From positions 1 through 64,000 of the forward strand of contig JAAYNG010000076.1 of NCBI GenBank assembly GCA_012520935.1: a stretch of DNA of 64,000 nt, written 5' to 3'. Both the position numbers and the translations under genes were made by a program. Shown here in pieces: positions 21,515-28,693 of this stretch; position 1 is the first letter of the stretch; each line of letters begins with the position of its first letter. Source of the stretch: Tissierellia bacterium. Lineage in GTDB: Bacteria > Bacillota > Clostridia > Tissierellales > Peptoniphilaceae. The notes beneath the pieces were generated by a model. That model was not told the DNA's origin. It ran no database searches and was given only the letters and a program-made list of their open reading frames with translations.

Positions 21515-22892
21515 TCTCTACACCCTTAAAATAATATTTAAGTATCTCTTCATAATTTGTACCTGCCTCAGCCATAACCCTTGCACCCGCTTGGGGCATA
21601 CCAACTCCGTGCCCATAACCTCTTCCAACTATCTTTATTGTATCACTAACATTATAGGATTCAGAGCCATAAGTAATATTAGATAGTTGACTTATTGTAG
21701 GTTCTTCAATCTTATTCTCGTTTCTATTATGGATTTTAGTCCTCTTTACAAGAACTATTGTCTTTGAGTCTGCTCCACCCATAACAAATTTCTTATCTCC
21801 CCTATCCACTGTTTTTTCAGTTGAAGACATCATAAATATATCATTATCTTGACTGTCCACACTTGGTAAGCTAGTAGTAAAATCACCTTCTGGAATAAAT
21901 CCAACCCTAAACCATGTACTCCTAAACTTCGTTGAACCCAAAGCAGTCCTTAATACTGTTGCCTTTATTTCTGCCTGCCCCTTATCACCTGTAAAAATAA
22001 CACCTTGTACCCCACCACTTGTAGGATTAATATTAAGCTTGATATTATTTATAAAGCCAACATCTTTTTTATTATTTATTAAAACTTTTTGTAAATCAGT
22101 ATTACTCAGATTAAGTTCCCAATTAAAATTTTTAGATGATGCAGAATATGGGTCTTTGACACTTGTTAAATAAGGAAGATTCCCACCCCAAACATCAGCA
22201 GCATTTTCAGTCACGCCTGCACTGGTTGAAAAGAAAATTGTATTAGCAATTTCTCCATTATACCTAGCCACAATTCCTCTAGTATCATCAACAGCTTTGC
22301 TTGTCCTAGGATCTTCTTTTTGGGTCCCAAAGTAAGCCTGACAAGCCGTCGTATCATCCATGTTATAGCCCTTCTTAATCATTTTATTAATATTAGCCAA
22401 TGCAAAACTCCTTGAAGCAACTGCTTGTGCCCTCAAAGCTTCCTCTTGTGAGGAAGGACCTATTTCAGCAGGAACTACCCCCTTTAAATAGTCTTCAAGT
22501 CTAATTCTATTAATAACAACAGGAGAACCTTCAAAGCTTTTAAACTTTATGTATGCCCTGTAACTCATATCGCCAACACTAATAATTCCATCAGCTGATG
22601 ACCTATTTGATAGCATAAAATTCCCATTTACACTATGTAAAAGAAAACCATCATTTGAGGAAATTGTAAAAGCTCCTTGTTTAAAATCTACCTTGATCTT
22701 AGTTTCATTTATATCCCCAAGATATCGTCCGTCTTCACTATAAATTGCAAAGCCTGAACCAGAACTTAAATTAACTGAGTATTTCGACTTAATCGGCCTA
22801 GTAAGACCGATATCTAAGTATTCATCTTCTACAGCATATGAAGCAGTTGATATAAAAATTAAAATAATTAATATCAATAAAGTCCTTTTCAA
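21504..22892 (-). CDS. SpoIID/LytB domain-containing protein
   Basis: 462 aa exported protein. A signal peptide (about residues 1-20, ending ASYA) precedes a stretch typical of the SpoIID N-terminal region. The SpoIID core follows: INRIRLEDYLKGVVPAEIGP, EALRAQAVASRSFALANI, TTACQAYFGTQKED and the C-terminal GRGYGHGVGMPQAGARVMAE. The catalytic Glu of the lytic transglycosylase SpoIID (in the VPAEIG motif) is present. Family members trim peptidoglycan glycan strands or enhance amidases. No sporulation gene is nearby, so a vegetative wall-remodelling role is more likely. It lies between ruvB and queA, overlapping queA. Confidence 0.92.
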   Translation of the reverse strand: MKRTLLILIILIFISTASYAVEDEYLDIGLTRPIKSKYSVNLSSGSGFAIYSEDGRYLGDINETKIKVDFKQGAFTISSNDGFLLHSVNGNFMLSNRSSADGIISVGDMSYRAYIKFKSFEGSPVVINRIRLEDYLKGVVPAEIGPSSQEEALRAQAVASRSFALANINKMIKKGYNMDDTTACQAYFGTQKEDPRTSKAVDDTRGIVARYNGEIANTIFFSTSAGVTENAADVWGGNLPYLTSVKDPYSASSKNFNWELNLSNTDLQKVLINNKKDVGFINNIKLNINPTSGGVQGVIFTGDKGQAEIKATVLRTALGSTKFRSTWFRVGFIPEGDFTTSLPSVDSQDNDIFMMSSTEKTVDRGDKKFVMGGADSKTIVLVKRTKIHNRNENKIEEPTISQLSNITYGSESYNVSDTIKIVGRGYGHGVGMPQAGARVMAEAGTNYEEILKYYFKGVEIGK

Positions 22893-22894
22893 AT

Positions 22895-23929
22895 CTACTC
22901 CTCCTCAAAAAAATTAATATTATTATTCCCAATGTTGTATTCTAAACCTAAATAATCATAAGCCCTTTTAGTTGCAATTCTACCCCTTGATGTCCTTGAG
23001 AGGAAACCTATCTGTATTAGATAAGGTTCATAAACATCTTCTAAAGTAGTCTTTTCCTCACCACATGCAACAGATATCGTATCTAGTCCAACTGGTCCAC
23101 CTGCGAATTGTTCAACAACACAGGAAATTATTTTTCTATCTGTCTTATCTAGGCCCAGTTGGTCAATTTCTAATAATTCCAAACCTTTTTTAGCTACTTT
23201 TGGACTAATCTCCAACTCATTATGAAATTCTTGATAGTCCCTCACCCTTTTTAAAATCCTATTGGCTATTCTTGGCGTACCTCTTGACCTCTTTGCAATC
23301 TCTTTTGCAGCTTTTTTATCAATAGAAACTCCCAAAATTTTTGCAGACCTCATTACAATTTTAGTAAGGCTATCCTCATCATATAAATCTAAATTTAAAA
23401 CTACCCCAAACCTATCTCTCAATGGTTTAGTCAAAAGACCTGCCCTTGTAGTAGCACCTATTAAGGTGAATTTTTCAATTTCTATCCTAATAGAGCGAGC
23501 AGAAGGTCCCTTTCCTACTATCAAGTCTAAAGAATAGTCTTCCATGGCTGGGTATAAGATTTCTTCTACCTGCCTATTTAGCCTGTGTATTTCATCAATA
23601 AAAAGTACATCATTTTTATCAAGATTAGTAAGAATACTTGCTAAGTCTCCTTGTCTTTCTATAGCAGGCCCAGAAGTAATTTTTAAATTTACATTTAACT
23701 CATTAGCAATTATTCCTGCCAAAGTTGTCTTACCTAGTCCTGGCGGTCCATATAGCAAGACATGGTCCAGACTTTCTCCCCTGTCCATAGCAGCCTTAAT
23801 AAAGATAGTTAGCTTTTCCTTAGTTTTTTCTTGACCTATATATTCATTAAGCAGTTTTGGTCTTAGTGATAGTTCTTGGAAGTCTTCATCAGGCCTAATA
23901 TTTCTTCCAACAATTCTTTCATCTTCCAA
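22895..23929 (-). CDS. ruvB: Holliday junction branch migration helicase RuvB
   Basis: 344 aa AAA+ ATPase. Walker A is in [14 protein letters not shown] (about residues 60-73), Walker B is LFIDEIHRL, sensor 1 is [10 protein letters not shown] and the arginine finger region is PLRDRFG. A winged-helix C-terminal domain follows. Hexameric RuvB drives branch migration with RuvA. It comes 10 bases after ruvA in a ruvC-ruvA-ruvB operon. Confidence 0.98.
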   Translation of the reverse strand: MEDERIVGRNIRPDEDFQELSLRPKLLNEYIGQEKTKEKLTIFIKAAMDRGESLDHVLLYGPPGLGKTTLAGIIANELNVNLKITSGPAIERQGDLASILTNLDKNDVLFIDEIHRLNRQVEEILYPAMEDYSLDLIVGKGPSARSIRIEIEKFTLIGATTRAGLLTKPLRDRFGVVLNLDLYDEDSLTKIVMRSAKILGVSIDKKAAKEIAKRSRGTPRIANRILKRVRDYQEFHNELEISPKVAKKGLELLEIDQLGLDKTDRKIISCVVEQFAGGPVGLDTISVACGEEKTTLEDVYEPYLIQIGFLSRTSRGRIATKRAYDYLGLEYNIGNNNINFFEEE

Positions 23930-23939
23930 TTTTCTTCTC

Positions 23940-24536
23940 CTATCTATGTCCCATCATTTTAATTGCTTCTTTTATTGCCTTTTCCACTGTTAATTCTTCT
24001 AAATTTACTTCATTTAATGCCATGTCTATTTCGCCTCTAGAAAAACCTAAGCCTTCTAAGGCAATATATATATCTTTGTTTTTTGAATTTACCGTAGATA
24101 CAAGCTTGTCGCCAATATCTTTTATATCTGCAGTAAAATTTTCTACCTTATCTTTTAGTTCTAAAATGAGCCTTTCAGCTGTTTTTTTACCTATTCCTGG
24201 TGCTTGAGATAGGATAGATGCATCTTCAGTTTTAAGCCCCAGTACAGTTTTTGATAAACCTAAGGAAGATAAGACAGACAGGGCTGTCTTTGGACCAACC
24301 TTAGATACACTAGTTAAAAGTTTAAAAAGCTCTAATTCTTCTTCTGTATAAAAACCATATAAGGTAAAACCATCTTCCTTTACACTTAAAAAAGTCCTAA
24401 TTTCTGCATCTTCACCTTCTTTTACATTGAAGAGGGTTTCATTAGAAGTAAATATTTTATATCCAATTCCATTATTTTCCAAAATTAAAAAATCTTCTTT
24501 TATTCTTATTACTCTTCCATAAATATATTCAATCAA
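23940..24536 (-). CDS. ruvA: Holliday junction branch migration complex subunit RuvA
   Basis: 198 aa. The N-terminal OB fold ([20 protein letters not shown]), two HhH motifs ([20 protein letters not shown] and [19 protein letters not shown]) and a small C-terminal three-helix domain that contacts RuvB are all visible. RuvA tetramers hold the four-way junction for RuvB. It lies between ruvC and ruvB with gaps of 4 and 10 bases. Confidence 0.98.
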   Translation of the reverse strand: MIEYIYGRVIRIKEDFLILENNGIGYKIFTSNETLFNVKEGEDAEIRTFLSVKEDGFTLYGFYTEEELELFKLLTSVSKVGPKTALSVLSSLGLSKTVLGLKTEDASILSQAPGIGKKTAERLILELKDKVENFTADIKDIGDKLVSTVNSKNKDIYIALEGLGFSRGEIDMALNEVNLEELTVEKAIKEAIKMMGHR

Positions 24537-24540
24537 TTCT

Positions 24541-25035
24541 TCACCTCAGTATAAACTCTTCCTTATGTTTCAAAGAATGAAAATGTGTAATAGCAACTGC
24601 TAATGCATCTGCAGCATCATCTGGTTTTGGAATTTCAGACAAGTTCAATAATATTTTTACCATCTCTTGTATTTGATTTTTTTCTGCCCTTCCATAGCCT
24701 GTAATCGCATTTTTTATCTGTAAGGGAGTGTATTCATAAATCTCTAAGCCATTCATACTTGCCGATAAAATTTCAACACCTCTTGCATGGCCAACTTTTA
24801 TTGCAGTCTTAACATTCTTGTTGAAAAATAATTCCTCAATTGCAACTTCATCAGGCTTATACTTTTTTATTATAAGGTTTAACTCTTCATATAGAAACTT
24901 TAACCTGTCAGGAAAGTCCATAGTTGAAGCTGTTTCAATAACTCCATAATTTGCTGCCTTCATCCTATTCCCTTCAACATCAAGAATAGAATAACCTACG
25001 ATGGCTAGTCCTGGGTCTATACCTAGTATTCTCAT
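24541..25035 (-). CDS. ruvC: Crossover junction endodeoxyribonuclease RuvC
   Basis: 164 aa RNase H-fold resolvase. Asp7 in MRILGIDPGLAIVGY, Glu in VAIEELFF, and the acidic pair in PDDAADALAVAITH form the catalytic site. A frame one codon longer starts with TTG at 25038, but GAGGG is best spaced (7 bases) for the ATG at 25035. Full ruvCAB linkage is seen. A TGGTAAAAT promoter element lies 16-21 bases upstream. Confidence 0.97.
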   Translation of the reverse strand: MRILGIDPGLAIVGYSILDVEGNRMKAANYGVIETASTMDFPDRLKFLYEELNLIIKKYKPDEVAIEELFFNKNVKTAIKVGHARGVEILSASMNGLEIYEYTPLQIKNAITGYGRAEKNQIQEMVKILLNLSEIPKPDDAADALAVAITHFHSLKHKEEFILR

Positions 25036-25050
25036 CAAATCACCCTCACT

Positions 25051-25056
25051 ATTTTA
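25051..25056 (-). promoter_or_regulatory. Candidate extended -10 promoter for ruvC operon
   Basis: TAAAAT preceded by TGG on the minus strand, 16 bases before the ruvC ATG and just after the terminator of the upstream gene, so a promoter is needed here. The -35 match is poor. Confidence 0.5.
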
Positions 25057-25069
25057 CCATACTTCCCAC

Positions 25070-25107
25070 AAAAAATAAAGAAAGACTTCGATAAGTTCGA
25101 AGTCTTA
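25070..25107 (-). terminator. Terminator of the 237-aa gene
   Basis: AAGACTTCGA and TCGAAGTCTT form a 10-bp stem (25082-25106) followed on the minus strand by a T-rich tract. The gene's stop codon (25105-25107) is the first part of the stem. Confidence 0.85.
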
Positions 25108-25818
25108 TGAATATCTAGCCATAACCCTATCTATAAGTCCTTGCCAATATGCTTCTTCATATACTTTTACAGCATTCTTGTACATAGACCTAAATATTCT
25201 CTTATATAATTCATCTATTTCATCACGAGTGACAAGCTCTGGTAAATCACTTATTGAGTAGCCTGTGTCATCATATTTTAAAATTAGCTGTCCAACTTCT
25301 CTACTATTTAGGCTGTAAATCTTTTTCTTGATTAAAGTATTGGAAAAATTCCTAACTATTTCTTTTATATTTTCCGTATTTCTTTCGTCATGTATCAATT
25401 TAGATAACAATTTTTTCTTAAAGTTATCAACTTCTTCATTTTCTAATTCAAAAAATAGACAGTCTTGGTTGTTAGATATTCCTCTAACCATCTTTATTTC
25501 TAATTTATTTGCTTCACTCGTATTGCTATATCCTAAGTTATGAGCAATAATGTTTAAATACACTTCTAATCTATTTATATCCTCACCTATCTCTTTAGAA
25601 ATATAATTTACTATCTCAGTTTTATTTTCTACATCTCTGAAGAAATAGGAAAGTCTTCTCCTAATATTCTTTACCATTTTATAAGAGGGGGATAGGTTTT
25701 TATAATGTCCTTCACTAAGATCCATGTCAAAAATATTATAGACACAATCGTGGTCTTTATTATATAAAAACTTCTCTAACAGCCCTGAATATAAAGCTTC
25801 CTTCTCAATTGCAGACAT
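25105..25818 (-). CDS. Hypothetical protein (237 aa, unrecognised family)
   Basis: I do not recognise this protein. It is predicted soluble, without signal peptide or membrane helix, rich in Asn, Lys, Glu and Ile, and probably mostly alpha-helical. Segments such as YKMVKNIRRRLSYFFRDVEN and TRDEIDELYKRIFRSMYKNA look helical, and two cysteines are scattered without a motif. The gene is real: it has a TTGTAT-16-TATAAT promoter, a GGGAGGG ribosome binding site and its own terminator. It stands alone between the MltG-like gene and ruvC, which suggests independent regulation. Confidence 0.75.
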   Translation of the reverse strand: MSAIEKEALYSGLLEKFLYNKDHDCVYNIFDMDLSEGHYKNLSPSYKMVKNIRRRLSYFFRDVENKTEIVNYISKEIGEDINRLEVYLNIIAHNLGYSNTSEANKLEIKMVRGISNNQDCLFFELENEEVDNFKKKLLSKLIHDERNTENIKEIVRNFSNTLIKKKIYSLNSREVGQLILKYDDTGYSISDLPELVTRDEIDELYKRIFRSMYKNAVKVYEEAYWQGLIDRVMARYS

Positions 25819-25845
25819 ATAATTCCCTCCCTTAGTTGTCTAATC

Positions 25846-25873
25846 ATTATAGCAGAAATTTTTACAAATACAA
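25846..25873 (-). promoter_or_regulatory. Sigma-A promoter for the 237-aa gene
   Basis: TTGTAT (25868-25873), 16-base spacer and perfect TATAAT (25846-25851) on the minus strand, 27 bases before the ATG. The remaining part of the gap (to 25979) is very AT-rich. Confidence 0.75.
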
Positions 25874-25979
25874 TTTAAAAAAATATAATATAATCTTTAA
25901 GGAAACTTAACAATTGTTTACAAATATGAAGATTATAGCCTTTAAAAAATTTTTATTTTTTTAAAATTAAAAATTTTCT

Positions 25980-26675
25980 TTATCTGTAAATGGTTGACAA
26001 AATTGTAATTAACTCATCAACATCTATGTTCTTTTCTACTGTATATCTCCCATATATTAACCTTTTTGTTAGTTTTCTTTCTTGTACTCTTTTATTAAAG
26101 ACACTCGCCTCCACTAGACCCTTTTTTTGTAATAACTTACCTATTTGTTCAGAATTCATACCTCTATCTATATAAAAGGTTACTTTTTCCCCGCTATTAC
26201 TTTCTTCATTTGAAAAACTATTTTCTAACTCTACTTCAAATCCTTCATTAACTTTATTATCCATCATATTAGAAGATTCTTCTTTGCCCTTGTCAATTTC
26301 TGTAGGTTTTCCTTTATTTATGGGTTTTGTTTTTTTATCAACTATATTCTTATTTTCAGAAAATTCATTCTTTGTTTTTTCGTTAAAACTTTCTTCAAAT
26401 ATTTCTTCTGCCCCTTTAACTGTCTCTTGACTTAATGTTTCTTTAGATTCTTCTTTCTCCTCAGTAATTTCTTTTTTTTCTTTTTCCTCCTCTAATAACC
26501 TTTCATTTTTTATTTCTTCTCTTTTTTCTTCTAATAAATTCTCCACAAAAACCACTTGTTTTTCTAACTCATTTATCTTTTCCCTATTTTTAGTCCTTGC
26601 ATCAAAAAAAGCATAAAAAATTAAAATAGCACCGAATATTAACATTATAAAGGCTAGATTTTTTTTACTCATCAT
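25980..26675 (-). CDS. Membrane-anchored protein with MltG/YceG-like LysM segment, no catalytic domain
   Basis: 231 aa. An N-terminal membrane helix (about residues 7-23) is followed by a short coiled coil and a long low-complexity Glu/Lys/Asn-rich linker (about 35-160). The C-terminal 70 residues, from KVTFYIDRGMNSEQIGKLL through GRYTVEKNIDVDELITIL, resemble the N-terminal LysM-like subdomain of the endolytic transglycosylase MltG. The catalytic region of MltG is absent, so enzymatic activity is unlikely; a wall-binding or regulatory role is inference. The ATG overlaps the TGA of the transglutaminase gene; an ATG one codon later is equally possible. Confidence 0.7.
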   Translation of the reverse strand: MMSKKNLAFIMLIFGAILIFYAFFDARTKNREKINELEKQVVFVENLLEEKREEIKNERLLEEEKEKKEITEEKEESKETLSQETVKGAEEIFEESFNEKTKNEFSENKNIVDKKTKPINKGKPTEIDKGKEESSNMMDNKVNEGFEVELENSFSNEESNSGEKVTFYIDRGMNSEQIGKLLQKKGLVEASVFNKRVQERKLTKRLIYGRYTVEKNIDVDELITILSTIYR

Positions 26676-27718
26676 ACACCCCCCAAAATCACTACTACAT
26701 AATCCATCTGTGGATTATAAACATATGAAAATTGATTAATTTCTTTACCTGAAAGCCTTACTGCATCTTTCAAAGCTCCCTTTACAAATTTTTCATCATG
26801 GCTAAAATTAATCATTCTAAAGGAAACTAATTCATTTCCATTTTTTATCGCATTATTTATTATTTTAAAAACATCTTCTTTATTATAGGCAACAAGCCCT
26901 TCATAAAAATAGTAATTATACTTGTCCGAATCGCATACAGGGTAGTTTGACCTGTCCCAAATATGGCTGCTTGATATATCTTTATCCTTTACTAAAAAAT
27001 AAGTATATATTTTACTCTCAATTCCATTATTATATTCTGGATCATCCCATGTCGGATCGATATGGTAAAATTCTTTCTCAATTTCAACAATATTCCATGT
27101 GTGAAGTACTCCATCTGCAGTACCATATACAAGCATGGAATTAATTCCAAATTCATCTAGTATTAACTTTAATGCTTTTGCATATCCATCACAAACAGCT
27201 ACTCCGTTTATTATAGCCCCATAGGCATCATGGGACTCACTAAATAAATGTAGGTTATTTTCATTGATGGAAAAATCATAACTTGTATTTTCTATTATAT
27301 AATCATGGGCTGCCTTAATCCTTCTATAATCATCAGAAAACTCATTAGAAATACCTGCTGCTATTTCCTTAATACTACTTTTCAATAAGTTTCGTTTTTT
27401 ATCAAGTTCATTTTTAGGTATTTCGTATAGAATTTTTAAGCGAAAAGGCCTAAGTTCTGTGCCTTTTAAATAAATAGAAGATGCTGAACTTTTTTGAGCC
27501 CTTTCAACTTCCCTCATAATATCTTTATTATCCATGTAAAAAGCTTCTGGAAAAAGAATAACATTTTCTTTGCCTTCACTTAGGGCATCAGAAACTTTTA
27601 AATAGACATTATTTTCACTTGGAGAATCATTTTTATCTAAGTTCTGAAAAAAAATAAATCCTATTAAAAAAAAACCTATTACTAAGCATGTGATAATTAT
27701 AGTTTTAAATATTTTCAT
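26672..27718 (-). CDS. Transglutaminase-like domain protein, membrane-anchored
   Basis: 348 aa. A hydrophobic N-terminus (about residues 4-24) suggests a signal anchor or signal peptide. The middle contains a transglutaminase/protease-like core: RIKAAHDYIIENTSYDF, GVAVCDGYAKALKLIL (catalytic Cys), VLHTWNIVEI (His) and HIDPTWDDPEY (Asp). Bacterial members are extracytoplasmic, often cysteine proteases or peptide cross-linkers acting at the wall; the substrate is unknown. It overlaps the macrodomain gene by 4 bases (ATGA) and the MltG-like gene likewise, so the three are one translationally coupled unit. Confidence 0.85.
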   Translation of the reverse strand: MKIFKTIIITCLVIGFFLIGFIFFQNLDKNDSPSENNVYLKVSDALSEGKENVILFPEAFYMDNKDIMREVERAQKSSASSIYLKGTELRPFRLKILYEIPKNELDKKRNLLKSSIKEIAAGISNEFSDDYRRIKAAHDYIIENTSYDFSINENNLHLFSESHDAYGAIINGVAVCDGYAKALKLILDEFGINSMLVYGTADGVLHTWNIVEIEKEFYHIDPTWDDPEYNNGIESKIYTYFLVKDKDISSSHIWDRSNYPVCDSDKYNYYFYEGLVAYNKEDVFKIINNAIKNGNELVSFRMINFSHDEKFVKGALKDAVRLSGKEINQFSYVYNPQMDYVVVILGGV

Positions 27719-28242
27719 ATTTGAGATAGTTCATCCTTATATAATTCATATTGTTCATCAGAAAAAACACAGAAAAGAACTTCCACAAGATGTGTAGACT
27801 TAGAAAGAAAATCTAACACTACTTTGGTAGAAATTTCAACTGCTTCTTTCTTTGGAAAACCATAAACTCCAGTTGAAATTGAAGAGAAGGCTATATTGTT
27901 GAGCTTATTCTCTTCTGCAAGCTTTAGCGAAGAAAGGTAGGCTGACTTTAAATCTTCCCTGTCCTTTGCCTTATCAGAAAAAACTGGACCTACAGTATGT
28001 ATTACATACTTAGAAGGTAGCTTGCCTCCTGTAGTAATCTTAGCATCCCCTGTAGCACATCCACCAATCTTTTTGCATTCTTCCAAGATTTCACTTCCAC
28101 CAGCCCTATGAATCGCCCCGTCAACTCCACCACCACCAAGTAATGTGTTATTTGCAGCATTAACTATGGCATCAACCTTTAGTTTTGTAATGTCCTCTTT
28201 AATAACACAAATCTTTTTATTAATTTTTTCAATACAATACAC
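27715..28242 (-). CDS. Macrodomain protein (O-acetyl-ADP-ribose deacetylase family)
   Basis: 175 aa with the YmdB-type macrodomain: DITKLKVDAIVNAANNTLLGGGGVDGAIHR, then GDAKITTGGKLPSKYVIHTVGP and ISTGVYGFPKKEA. These bind ADP-ribose, and the Asn and Asp of the NAANN/GGVDGAIH region are the catalytic positions in deacetylating members. The start is placed at GTG 28242, 8 bases after AGGGGGG. A longer frame to 28320 would be encoded by the rnpB RNA end and its terminator and is rejected. The gene directly follows rnpB and overlaps the transglutaminase gene. Confidence 0.88.
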   Translation of the reverse strand: MYCIEKINKKICVIKEDITKLKVDAIVNAANNTLLGGGGVDGAIHRAGGSEILEECKKIGGCATGDAKITTGGKLPSKYVIHTVGPVFSDKAKDREDLKSAYLSSLKLAEENKLNNIAFSSISTGVYGFPKKEAVEISTKVVLDFLSKSTHLVEVLFCVFSDEQYELYKDELSQI

Positions 28243-28252
28243 ATCTTTCACC

Positions 28253-28281
28253 CCCCTAATTAAAAAGACCCCGGAGGGCCT
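28253..28281 (-). terminator. Terminator after rnpB, upstream of the macrodomain gene
   Basis: On the minus strand GGCCCTCCGGGGTC folds into a short GC-rich hairpin followed by TTTTT. Within a few bases comes the AGGGGGG ribosome binding site of the macrodomain gene, so read-through would feed that gene. Confidence 0.65.
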
Positions 28282-28595
28282 AAGTAAATCTATAATCCGT
28301 GTTCTGTATTCGATGTTCATCTATCTTGGCTTAAAGTTACCATTAAGCTCTAGCGACCTACCTCTGAATATAAGCGGGCAACCTATTCAACTTGGTCTTG
28401 CTCCGAATGGGGTTTACACGAACGCTCAGTTGCCAAAGCGTCAGTGAGCTCTTACCTCACTTTTTCACCCTTACCAATTGGCGGTTATTTTCTGTTGCAC
28501 TTTCCTTGGGGTCGCCCCCACCGGATGTTATCCGGCATTCTGCCCTATGGAGCACGGACTTTCCTCATGTTACCATGCGAACATCTGATTTACTT
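28282..28595 (-). ncRNA. rnpB: RNase P RNA (type A-like)
   Basis: About 314 nt on the minus strand. The ends pair (AAGTAAATC with GATTTACTT, helix P1). Conserved blocks in order: GAGGAAAGTCCGTGCTCC (P4/CR-I region), CCATAGGGCAGAATGCCGG, AGCAAGACCAAGTTGAATAG, GAGGTAGGTCGCTAGAGC, and near the 3' end ATACAGAACACGG (CR-V). This is the catalytic RNA that matures tRNA 5' ends. A near-consensus promoter lies directly upstream and a hairpin terminator downstream. The helix bounds are estimated from the P1 pairing. Confidence 0.95.
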
Positions 28596-28601
28596 AAATA
28601 A

Positions 28602-28630
28602 ATTATAGCATAGAGAGAATTTTAATGCAA
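28602..28630 (-). promoter_or_regulatory. Sigma-A promoter for rnpB
   Basis: TTGCAT (28625-28630), 17-base spacer and perfect TATAAT (28602-28607) on the minus strand; the RNA 5' end follows after 6-7 bases. Confidence 0.92.
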
Positions 28631-28645
28631 GAAGTCATTCATTTC

Positions 28646-28674
28646 TTGTAAGCTGACCTACTTTGTGATATGAT
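28646..28674 (+). promoter_or_regulatory. Sigma-A promoter for the U32-mutS2-argS operon
   Basis: TTGTAA (28646-28651), 17-base spacer and TATGAT (28669-28674) with a TG one base before (extended -10). It is back-to-back with the rnpB promoter; the two -35 boxes are 15 bases apart. An upstream in-frame ATG at 28670 lies inside this -10 box and so cannot be the start. Confidence 0.85.
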
Positions 28675-28693
28675 TTCTGAAAAGGAGTGTACT

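Noticed and set aside
28243-28320. N-terminal extension of the macrodomain protein
   Set aside because: Encoded by the 3' end of rnpB, its terminator and the gene's own ribosome binding site.
28145-28601. Two plus-strand open frames crossing the RNase P RNA
   Set aside because: They lie across conserved rnpB sequence read on the opposite strand and have no ribosome binding site.
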